A stretch of 64,000 bases of DNA, taken from contig JAQFVV010013084.1 in the NCBI GenBank assembly GCA_028023455.1, forward strand, positions 67,001 through 131,000. Reading direction: 5' to 3'. This stretch comes from Epiperipatus broadwayi. Lineage: Eukaryota; Onychophora; Udeonychophora; Euonychophora; Peripatidae. The notes beneath the pieces are model-generated. The model was not told where the DNA came from, searched no databases, and was given only the letters and a program-made list of their open reading frames with translations. Positions 55,870 to 64,000 of this stretch are shown in pieces (the first letter of the stretch is position 1; each line of letters starts with the position of its first letter). Made by a program: the position numbers and the translations under genes.

Positions 55870-56400
55870 CTGATATAAAAATAATAATATCAAAATAAAT
55901 AATCAACAAAATAATTTAAGTAAATGTTGTAGAAAAAATACTTTCTTATTCATAGTTTAGAAATAAAAATAATCTAAATAGAAAATGCCAATTTAAAAAT
56001 GTAATCAAATAATATATCATGAATAAAAAATAATGAAAGTTAATCTTTTGTAAGTAATTATAAATTATATAAATTGTGATAAATATTATAATTTTTAAAT
56101 ATTATTACTTTGAATTACTGTGATTAGTGCAGTTTATTTATATATTGTATATTTTTGAAAATAATCACCAAATCATATGATAAAACTTTTTAAAACAACC
56201 CAAATTCATATTTTTAATATCAGCAACATTCAATAATGACATTAATTTTATTTCAAATATTTCATAATGTAGTTTTGACATTACTTTTTTTCTTAATATA
56301 GAGCTACTAAGAATTCATTTAAACAACATCAACTACATAACAATATAATAACACTCGGATAATAAATGGCATCTTATAATCTCTTAAGAACAATTTTTAA
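55870..56400. other. Probable intron, AT-rich
   Basis: Upstream of the P450 exon on its strand (polypyrimidine and AG acceptor at 55870-55885). No other exon recognised. Confidence 0.45.
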
Positions 56401-56401
56401 A

Positions 56402-56846
56402 ACAAGCAAAACTCTTCATACAATAGTGCCACTCAGTGCATGCTAGAGTAATCAATGAATGCTACAAGCATAAGAAATGGTGATCATGTGATGTTTAGTG
56501 GTTTAATACCAATCCTGGCTAATAGGATAATGATGACTATAGTTATTAAAAAACCAAAGACACCAAAATGCATAGGTACTGAACTGAGTTCAGATCTACA
56601 TGACTATATAAGCTAATGAGCTTGGATTGAAAACATTGTGTTTTCAATTTTATTCTCATAGTTTGGTAGTGAAGTAGATATAAAGGTGGGTAGCCAAGGC
56701 TTCTCACTGATGAAATCCACAAGCTAAAAACTAGTCTGGGAATATTGGATGAGTAGGCACTAGATAGGGATTTTATGCATAAGCCTTCTGACATCCATTG
56801 ATTACTCTAATTTGCACTGAGTGGCACTACTGTATGGAGAGTTTTT
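56402..56846. mobile_element. Inverted-repeat element, same family as the insert at 60893-62168
   Basis: Ends are near-complementary over about 45 bp (CATACAATAGTGCCACTCAG at the left; complement of CATACAGTAGTGCCACTCAG at the right). The interior shares long stretches with the larger element: CCAATCCTGGCTAATAGGAT, GAGCTTGGATTGAAAACA, AGTCTGGGAATATTGGATGA and TAGGGATTTTATGCA. No coding capacity. Confidence 0.75.
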
Positions 56847-57800
56847 CCTGTTTTATGAGCAAGCATTAGAAATGGTGATTGTGTGATATTTAGTGTTTTA
56901 AGAAGAGTTTTTGTTTTATAGAAATATTATTTGAAGTTGTTTTTTATTATAAGCATCATTTGCAATAGACATTTACAAAAATTAAAAAAAAGTATAGCCA
57001 TGAAATCATAAAAAAGGAAGAAATACATATACTTTTGTTTAATTGGATTAAGCTTATTACTTTTTTTGTAATCAGATATTATATTGAAATAAATTTGCTT
57101 TTATTATTGTTGTCCTTATTTACAGTAAATTTTTTAATAATAGTCTTAAAAACTACAAAAAAAAAACAGTTGTCTTTTGGAAAAGATGAAAAAAAATTAC
57201 AGTTGTTCAGATCACATTTGGTTATGAGATACTACTCTACATAAAATCGGAGGCATTAAATTTACATTACTCAAGCTACATTCAAACTAATTTGAATTTT
57301 TTAAAATAGAGACACAATAGGAACATACTGAAAAGAACATCTAATTAGTTCAAAAAAATAATATAAAATTAAAGCATTTAAATATTGATAACAGTATATT
57401 TTACTGCAATTCATCTTTGAAAGTTGCATAATCTTGGTGAAAAGAAATCACTAATTAAATGTGAATGGATAATAACTTACAATTAAAAATAATTATGTAG
57501 TAATAAATAAATTTTACTACTGCAGAGTCAATTATAATTTTATTTAAAGATTAGTTATCTCTTCTCACTATAAGTATGACACTAGTGAAAAAAGAGGGCT
57601 ACCCAATTAATAGAATCAAATGTAACTGAAAATAAATTCCAGGTGGAACAATAGAATCCACGATGGGAAGAGCAGCTATTTGGTCATTAATATTTATGTG
57701 TATGTGCATTATAATAAAAATATTTTGTTGAATTAATTTTTGGTAGGAACTTATTGTTTTTATATTTTTATTAAGAATATTTTTTTCTCATGTGTCAAAA
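56847..57800. other. AT-rich non-coding stretch
   Basis: No gene recognised; a small hydrophobic frame at 57035-57244 has no supporting features. Confidence 0.5.
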
Positions 57801-57878
57801 CATCGGCAGGGAAGTAAACCCGCAAACCTGGGACAACCGCTTGTAAGGAAGCTGTGCTGACCTCTCGCCCACCAATGC
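57801..57878 (-). repeat. tRNA-derived SINE head or tRNA relic
   Basis: On the minus strand 78 bases have an acceptor-like stem GCATTGG / CCGATG, box A TGGGCGAGAGG (good match to TRGYNNAGYGG) and box B GGTTTACTTCC within GCGGG-loop-CCCTGC. This is pol III type 2 promoter structure. The stem resembles tRNA-Gly but the middle does not. A related sequence is at 63591-63683. Confidence 0.5.
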
Positions 57879-58865
57879 TTGAATATTTTTTTTAAATCAA
57901 GAATTAGAAATTTTTAAGTTTACAGCATAATTTTATAAGTTCAGTTTTTACAAGAAATAGCAACTGGGGCTTTCAGTTCGATAAAAGAGTAACCTCACCT
58001 TTATGTATCTGCAGCGTTTATAAACATTTCTAGGTTTGAATAGCCTAGTGGCACCCTGGCATGGCAGATAGAGTTGTGAAGTTATGTAGTGCTTTTATAA
58101 TTGGCTCTCCAATGTGGCACAATACATTGTAACTACAAATACCTGAATTTTAAAACAATTATGCCAGTAATTTTTTTAATGAATATCTTTTTTTGTTTGT
58201 ATTAATGTAAAGATATGGATTAGAATGTGATGTAAAACTATTGCCAGAAAATAAAATGCGCACATTGGTATACACATGAGAAAGGAAACTTATAAAATAT
58301 AACATAGAAAAGAAATTGTTGCAAGAACTGATTTAAAAAAAATGAAATTGCGAACTGTTGGGAGGGGATGAGGTACATGTTTGGCTGATATACAAATGAG
58401 GAAGAATAGACATTTTTGTGTGTGTAATTACTAAAAAAAATCTCTTTAATTTTTTTTCCTCCTAACACTAAATAAAATTTTTTTTTTAAAAAACTAATTT
58501 TTGTTTTTGAGGCAGTTCCGTGATATATAATGATGTACAAATGTTTCATTACATAACCATCAAATAGAAAAAAAAAAAAAGATCACTGAAGAAAATCAAC
58601 ATGAATTAATAAATATCTAAAAAAAAAAATTCAATTATTAATATATATAAAATGCACAGATAATAAACTGATAATTATTTAAGATAAAATTAAAAATCTA
58701 AAAACAAGACTTTTTAATATAAAACAAAAAAAAGCTTTTAATGTTTTTTTAAAATTATTTTTAAACCGATAGAATGGAAATAATTTTCTATTTAAATGTA
58801 ATGACATAATAATTATATACACAACTTTTCACTTCTTTTTCTTTTTAAATTATAGCTCCATGATA
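57879..58865. other. AT-rich non-coding stretch
   Basis: No gene. It contains, on the minus strand, a GGTGCCACTAGG module with TTTATAAA (58025-58065) shared with LTR element 3 and the candidate solo LTR. Confidence 0.5.
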
Positions 58866-60222
58866 ATAAATATATAAATTCAACATTCCTTTTCTTTTTA
58901 AAACTTGTTTTATTCCAAAACTATAATTTTCTTTCTCCTTCCATACAATGTTTCAACTACATTCTGTAGTCATTATCAAGTTTCCTTAAAAAATAATAAT
59001 AATAAAAATAAAAAACAAAAATAATAACACAAATAAATAAAATATTAATACATTCTAAACATATAATATTCAATTAAAACCATAATACTATTATAATCTA
59101 CAAATACAATTATTTACCTCCTTCCCTATTTTTAATTATTTCTTTTAAATTACCTTTATAAATTAATACTCTTCTTACATAAATTTATTATCGATTCTCT
59201 AAATCTTTACACATTAACATTCTTTTTATAACCCTCCCCCCTTTTTTTATTTTTATATATTATTCCTATATTATCTTATTTTTTATCTCTATTTATTAAC
59301 ATTCTATTTAATACTGGTTTATACTGATCTATATATACTTCCTCTTTTTTTATTCTCTCTTTAAAATTTGTAACGCATTCCAATGGCCTTATATCAAAAT
59401 TTTCATGCTTAAATTTCTTTTTATGAATATATATAGCAGATTTTTTATCATATAAATACTGCCTTAATCTAGTTTTTAATTTATTCTTACTTGTTCCTAT
59501 ATAAGTCATATTTACATTATTTTTATCACAATCCATACATTTAATTATATATACTGAATTATACATTCTAAAATATCAATTTTACCATAATCATTTATTA
59601 ACTCACCCATTGTTTCCTTTTATAAACAGGGCAAATTAATGTATTATATCTCCTATTAAAATACCTAAAAAATTTCTTATTTTTAAAAAATAAATATCTT
59701 GATACCCTAAATCCTATATAAATTATTTTATTTTCTCCATTTTTATTCAATTTAATCTTTCTTTTTATATTTTCAATATTATAATTAGATATCAATTTTT
59801 TTACAATATATTCAGGATAATCATTTTTAATACATTCCCCCCTAATATTATTTATTTCATTCTTAAAAAACATTTCATTTGAACATACCTTAACAGCCCT
59901 AATAATCTTATTATTAACAATATTAAGCTTGCAATGTTTTTCAATATCAGAGTACCAATTATTAGCTAACCCAAAATATGTATTCTTTCTAAATACTGTT
60001 GTATCTATATAAATTATTCCATCCATTCCAAATTTTTTAAAAATTTTTATATCCATATAATCAATTACATTGTTATTTTCTTTTTCCATTGTAAACTTTA
60101 TTTTATCATTTTTTGTATTTATATACCCCAAAAAATTATTTGCTTTTCTACCATTTCCATTAAAAATCAAAAAATAATCATCTACATATCTATTATAAAA
60201 AATTGGCTTATTTTTATAATGG
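58866..60222 (-). mobile_element. Penelope-like element B, minus-strand arm
   Basis: Mirror image of the plus-strand arm starting at about 60222; the joint is a few bases within TTTTTATAATGGAAAAAATA. The arm ends at ATAAATATATAAATTC (58866-58881), whose complement ends the other arm at 62815. It includes the RT end, the GIY-YIG domain and the 3' UTR. Confidence 0.85.
58940..58986 (-). ncRNA. Hammerhead-like core in Penelope B 3' UTR, minus arm
   Basis: Minus strand: ACTTGATAATGACTACAGAATGTAGTTGAAACATTGTA. A TTGATAA block in the place of CUGAUGA, a perfect six-pair stem ACTACA-gaa-TGTAGT, then GAAAC and a short AC/GT closing pair before GTA. Compared with the hammerhead core, C3 is U and G8 is A, a double change that keeps the 3-8 pair. 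The flanking stem I is not evident, so activity is doubtful. Confidence 0.4.
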
Positions 60223-60236
60223 AAAAAATAAGCCAT
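59276..60236 (-). pseudogene. Penelope-like RT and GIY-YIG endonuclease, element B minus arm
   Basis: Frame 59598-60236 starts inside the RT: FYNRYVDDYFLIFNGN (intact YVDD), VIDYMDIKI, IIYIDTTVFRKNTYFGLANN and GFRVSRYLFF. It ends at a frameshift just before 59598 (KRKQWVS versus KRKQCLGELINDYG in the other arm). The GIY-YIG nuclease follows in 59276-59566: VYIIKCMDCDKNNVNMTYIG with a C-x2-C pair before the YIG, TRLRQYLYDKK with the conserved Arg, and EEVYIDQYKPVLNRM with the Glu and terminal motif. The 5' half of the RT is missing, so it is inactive. Confidence 0.85.
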
Positions 60237-60892
60237 TTTTTTATAATAGTGATGTAGATGATTATTTTTTGATTTTTAATGGGAATGGTAGAACAATGGA
60301 AAAAGAAAATAACAATGTAATTGATTATATGGATATAAGAATTTTAAAAAAATTTGGAATGGATGGAATAATTTATATAGATACAACAGTATTTAGAAAG
60401 AATAAATTTTTTGGATTAGCTAATAATTGGTACTCTGATATTGAAAAACATTGCAAGCTTAATATTGTTAATAATAAGATTATTAGGGCTGTTAAGGTAT
60501 GTTCAAATGAAATGTTTTTTTTAAAGAATGAAATAAATAATATTAGGGGGGAATGTATTAAAAATGATTATCCTGAATATATTGTAAAAAAATTGATATC
60601 TAATTATAATTTTGAAAATATAAAAAGAAAGATTAAATTGAATAAAAATGGAGAAAATAAAATAATTTATATAGGATTTAGGGTATCAAGATATTTATTT
60701 TTTAAAATTAAGAAATTTTTTAGGTATTTTAATAGGAGATATAATACATTAATTTGCCCTGTTTATAAAAGGAAACAATGTTTGGGTGAGTTAATAAATG
60801 ATTATGGTAAAATTGATATTTTAGAATGTATAAATTCAGTATATATAATTAAATGTATGGATTGTGATAAAAGTAATGTCAATATGACTTAT
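60203..60892 (+). pseudogene. Penelope-like RT, element B plus arm, 5' part
   Basis: Counterpart of the minus-arm frame. It has YNSDVDDYFLIFNGNG: the arginine of RYVDD is altered and the first motif residue changed, and about 18 residues present in the other arm are deleted (NGNGR joins directly to TMEKENN). It keeps the frame through KRKQCLGELINDYGKIDILE and VYIIKCMDCDKSNVNMTY, where the 1.28-kb insertion begins. Confidence 0.8.
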
Positions 60893-62168
60893 AAACCACT
60901 AAACATCACATGATCACTATCTCATACTAGCACAATAATTATTATTAAACAATTCAAAACAAAACAACACTCTCCATATAGTAGTGCCATCTTGTGCTAA
61001 CAAGAGCAATCAATGGATGCCAGAAGGCTTGTGCATAAAATCCCTATCTAGTGCCTACTCATCCAATATCCCCAGACTAGATTCTGGCTTGTGGCCTTCA
61101 TCAGTGAGAAGCCTTGGATCTGAGAGCACTGCACCTAGATCTTAGGATCTAATGCAATCCTCCAACACCCACCTTTTAACTCTATTTAACTACAAAACTA
61201 TGAGAATGAAATTGAAAACACTATTAATATTTTCAATCCAAGCTCAATAGCTTATATAGTCATATGGGTCTGAACTCAATTCAGTACCCATACATTTTGG
61301 TGTCTTTGGCTCTTTAACAACCATAACCACCACTATCCTATTAGGCAGGATTGGTGTTAAACCACTAAACATCACATGATCACTATCTCATACTAGCACA
61401 ATAATTGTTATTAAACAATTCAAAACAAAACAACACTCTCCATATAGTAGTGCCATCTTGTGCTAACAAGAGCAATCAATGGATACCAGAAGGCTTGTGC
61501 ATAAAATCCCTATCTAGTGGAGTGCTCTCAGATCCAAGGCTCCTCACTGATGAAGGCCACAAGCCAGAAACTAGTCTGGGGATATTGGATGAGTAGGCAC
61601 TAGATAGGGATTTTATGCACAAGCCTTCTGGCATCCATTGATTGCTCTTGTTAGCACAAGATGGCACTACTATATGGAGAGTGTTGTTTTGTTTTGAATT
61701 GTTTAATAACAATTATTGTGCTAGTATGAGATAGTGATCATGTGCTGTTTAGTGGTTTAACACCAATCCTGCCTAATAGGATAGTGTGGTTATGGTTGTT
61801 AAAGAGCCAAAGATACCAAAATGTATGGGTACTGAATTGAGTTCAGACCCATATGACTATAAGCTATTGAGCTTGGATTGAAAATATTAATAGTGTTTTC
61901 AATTTCATTCTCATAGTTTTGTAGTTAAATAGAGTTAAAAGGTGGATGCTGGAGGGTTGCATTAGATCCTAAGATCTAGGTGCAGTGCTCTCAGATCCAA
62001 GGCTTCTCACTGATGAAGGCCACAAGCCAGAAACTAGTCTGGGGATATTGGATGAGTAGGCACTAGATAGGGATTTTATGCACAAGCCTTCTGGCATCCA
62101 TTGATTGCTCTTGTTAGCACAAGATGGCACTACTATATGGAGAGTGTTGTTTTGTTTTGAATTGTTAA
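60893..62168. mobile_element. Palindromic composite inverted-repeat insertion in Penelope B
   Basis: Splits the GIY-YIG domain between two copies of ATATGACTTAT (60882-60892 and 62169-62179), a likely 9-11-bp target duplication. The insert is a large palindrome centred near 61530: each arm contains two related blocks, and AAACCACTAAACATCACATG occurs directly at 60893 and 61360 and inverted near 61750. The inner pair of arms is separated by AGTGGAGTGCTCTCAGATCC-type sequence. No ORF beyond repeat shadows (61405-61596, 61476-61712). Same family as 56402-56846. Confidence 0.8.
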
Positions 62169-62400
62169 ATATGACTTATATAGGAACAAGTAAGAATAAA
62201 TTAAAAACTAGATTAAGGCAGCATTTATATGATAAAAAATCTGCTATATATATTCATAAAAAGGAATTTAAGCAAGAAAAATTTTGATATAAGGCCATTG
62301 GAATGCATTACAAATTTTAAAGAGAGAATAAAAAAAGAGGAAGTATATATAGATTAGTATAAACCAGTATTAAATAGAATGTTAATAAATAGAGATAAAA
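62166..62400 (+). pseudogene. GIY-YIG remainder of Penelope B plus arm
   Basis: Resumes after the insertion: MTYIGTSKNKLKTRLRQHLY DKK, then a frameshift after KQEKF and the equivalent of the minus-arm C-terminus, with a stop where the other arm has DQYKP (GAT to GATTAG change, near 62350). Non-functional. Confidence 0.75.
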
Positions 62401-62815
62401 AATAAGATAATATAGGAATAATATATAAAAATAAAAAAAGGGGGGAGGGTTATAAAAAGAATGTTAATGTGTAAAGATTTAGAGAATAGATAATAAATTT
62501 ATGTAAGAAGAGTATTAATTTATAAAGGTAATTTAAAAGAAATAATTAAAAATAGGGAAGGAGGTAAATAATTGTATTTGTAGATTATAATAATATTATG
62601 GTTTTAATTGAATATTATATATTTGGAATGTATTAATATTTTATTTATTTGTGTTATTATTTTTGTTTTTTATTTTTATTATTATTATTTTTTAAGGAAA
62701 CTTGATAATGACTACAGTATGTAGTTGAAACTTTGTATGGAAGGAGAAAGAAAATTATAGTTTTGGAATAAAACAAGTTTTAAAAAGAAAAGGAATGTTG
62801 AATTTATATATTTAT
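62180..62815 (+). mobile_element. Penelope-like element B, plus-strand arm, 3' part
   Basis: Rest of the arm, ending GAATTTATATATTTAT at 62815, the exact complement of 58866-58881. With 60222-60892 it forms the plus arm. Confidence 0.8.
62696..62742 (+). ncRNA. Hammerhead-like core in Penelope B 3' UTR, plus arm
   Basis: ACTTGATAATGACTACAGTATGTAGTTGAAACTTTGTA, differing from the minus-arm copy at two positions outside the core. The same TTGATAA block and GAAAC are kept. Confidence 0.4.
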
Positions 62816-63320
62816 GACATAATAACAAACAGACCCTTGGGCATTTAATTGATTGTAAGTTAGATAAGAGATCAATTAAAAAATACTAGTGATAAAAAAT
62901 GTTGAGTTCCCACTCTAAAGCAAGCAGACCAATAATGATGCAAATGAACACACAGTCCACTGACAAAATCATCATCACCAATGAGAACAGTACCAAGCCA
63001 GGCAGGTTCAATCCTGAAATTTGATGATAAGAATTCAAAATGATATAAATAAATCGGTTCTGTGGTATTAGAGCTGTGACAAGAAGAATTATAATCGTTT
63101 AATCATTAAATTAATTAGGTTATTAAATCAAAAACATATTTTAAAATCTTCATTTTAAAAAAAAGAATTTAACAAAAAAATATGAAAAGCATTAATGTGA
63201 AGAATAATTAAAATGCATGTTTAAATCAAATTGAATGTGTGTTTGCACGTGCATATTCTGCATAATCTATTTTAATACATTGTACTGGATTACACCTTCA
63301 TTTATATATGTAATATATGC
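62816..63320. other. AT-rich non-coding stretch
   Basis: No gene recognised. A GGCAGGTTCAATCCTG at about 63000 is box-B-like but isolated. Confidence 0.5.
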
Positions 63321-63321
63321 A

Positions 63322-63390
63322 GGATTCGAACTCAGACTTTTACATGACCTACAACTCTCAGTGTCATCTTATAATGCTGACTCATCTGAT
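63322..63390 (-). repeat. tRNA-like relic with exact box B
   Basis: On the minus strand GAGTTCGAATCCTGC contains the exact box B GTTCGAATCC; about 45 bases upstream is a weak box A (GTCAGCATTATAAGATG). The acceptor stem is not clear. Likely a tRNA-derived SINE piece. Confidence 0.4.
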
Positions 63391-63590
63391 CACATACATA
63401 TTGAAAAGATAAATACTGTAATCACCAATATACATATTATGTGTTAAACCGAGCACTCATTAGTTGATTCAGATTATCATCTCCACACATATATATAATT
63501 AGTACAGAGCTTTATATTAAGATAACCAAGTTTATTTTGATAGCTTTTGCTGATTAGATCTTCCTTAAACATTTTTTTCCATATGTCATA

Positions 63591-63683
63591 GCATTGGCTG
63601 GGAGGTGAACCCACAACAACTAACTATCTGCAAGCAACTGCTTGTTTGCAAGGTTGCTGCACTGACTTCTTGGCTAACAATGC
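63591..63683 (-). repeat. tRNA-derived SINE head or tRNA relic
   Basis: Minus strand: GCATTGTTAGCCAAGAAGTC...GTGGGTTCACCTCCCAGCCAATGC. The termini pair (GCATTG / CAATGC), box A is TAGCCAAGAAG and box B is GGTTCACCTCC. At 93 bases it is longer than a normal tRNA by about 15-20 bases in the variable region. Related to 57801-57878. Confidence 0.5.
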
Positions 63684-64000
63684 ACATTGCAGATCTCCAA
63701 AATGTAGGGGTTACCCACTACATTGTGTTTGCTATATTTGCACTAATTGAGGTGGCTTTCACAGTAATGGTACCTGGAAAATGGTCAGCAACAGATTTCT
63801 TTCCACTTAAAACAATATTAATATAGAATGGAAAAAACTGTGAACCAAGTTGTGTGATGTATCAATAATTGCAAAAATGGACTTCAATTAATCTACAGCC
63901 ATGGAAAGTATGAAATTTTGTTTTAAATGAAATATGACCTTTAATTAATTAATACAAATTTTCCAGTATTAATCATAAGTCTTACTTAACTTTTTTTTTT
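63684..64000. other. AT-rich non-coding stretch
   Basis: I see no gene here; a 73-codon frame (63605-63826) overlaps the tRNA-like relic and is not supported. Confidence 0.5.

Noticed and set aside
57035-57244. Small hydrophobic frame as an N-terminal P450 exon
   Set aside because: It is on the opposite strand to the P450 exon and lacks the proline-rich hinge expected after a P450 membrane anchor.
61405-61712. Short frames beginning MLLNNSKQNNTLHIV on both strands
   Set aside because: The same peptide appears from both arms of a palindromic element, so it is repeat sequence, not a gene.

Overview
The window is strongly AT-rich eukaryotic DNA, almost entirely built of transposable elements and simple repeats. 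Only one piece looks like a host gene: an intact cytochrome P450 (CYP2-clan) exon at 55354-55869 on the minus strand, with consensus splice sites and matching phase-1 ends. The P450 sequence, an RTE-type LINE, two Penelope-like elements and (TA)n-flanked LTR elements suggest an invertebrate, most likely an arthropod and perhaps a chelicerate. That placement is inference, not proof.

Layout. 1-13 kb: inverted-repeat elements at 246-500 and 1936-2371 (the second carries a long AAT microsatellite in one arm), a decayed RTE-like LINE (3110-6054), a tRNA-Gly-like relic (10061-10131), a tandem repeat of about 174 bp (11261-11750), then quiet AT-rich DNA. 13-23.6 kb: two LTR retrotransposons side by side on the minus strand (13023-18929 and 18954-23573), each flanked by (TA)n and each keeping only a coiled-coil gag-like ORF. 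24-26.5 kb: unique AT-rich DNA.

26.5-42 kb: three copies of one LINE family, all on the plus strand and all embedded in trinucleotide (TAG/AGT)n repeats: a 5'-truncated copy (26950-27880), a near full-length but dead copy (28178-36402), and a copy cut off by another insertion (40264-42055). The repeat between the second and third is about 3.86 kb. The internal copy starts are alike (TCAAGATGGCC) and the two 3' ends run straight into the repeat, so this looks like a microsatellite-targeted LINE. The dead copy is interrupted by a candidate solo LTR (33802-35840), again between (TA)n tracts.

42-51.8 kb: a large LTR element (42133-51692) with long LTRs of about 3.36 kb and a gag-like ORF on the minus strand. 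Its 3' part is a 48-bp tandem array in which each unit carries a short hairpin with compensatory changes.

52-64 kb: a near-perfect 260-bp palindrome (52052-52311), two Penelope-like elements each present as head-to-head inverted pairs (about 52377-54490 and 58866-62815), short inverted-repeat elements, the P450 exon and tRNA-like relics. The second Penelope pair is broken by a 1.28-kb palindromic insertion (60893-62168). Both Penelope families carry a hammerhead-like core sequence near their 3' ends.

The most interesting candidates are the LINE/trinucleotide-repeat array with its YY1-like 5' end, the hairpin array inside the gag-like ORF, and repeated use of (TA)n tracts by at least three LTR families.
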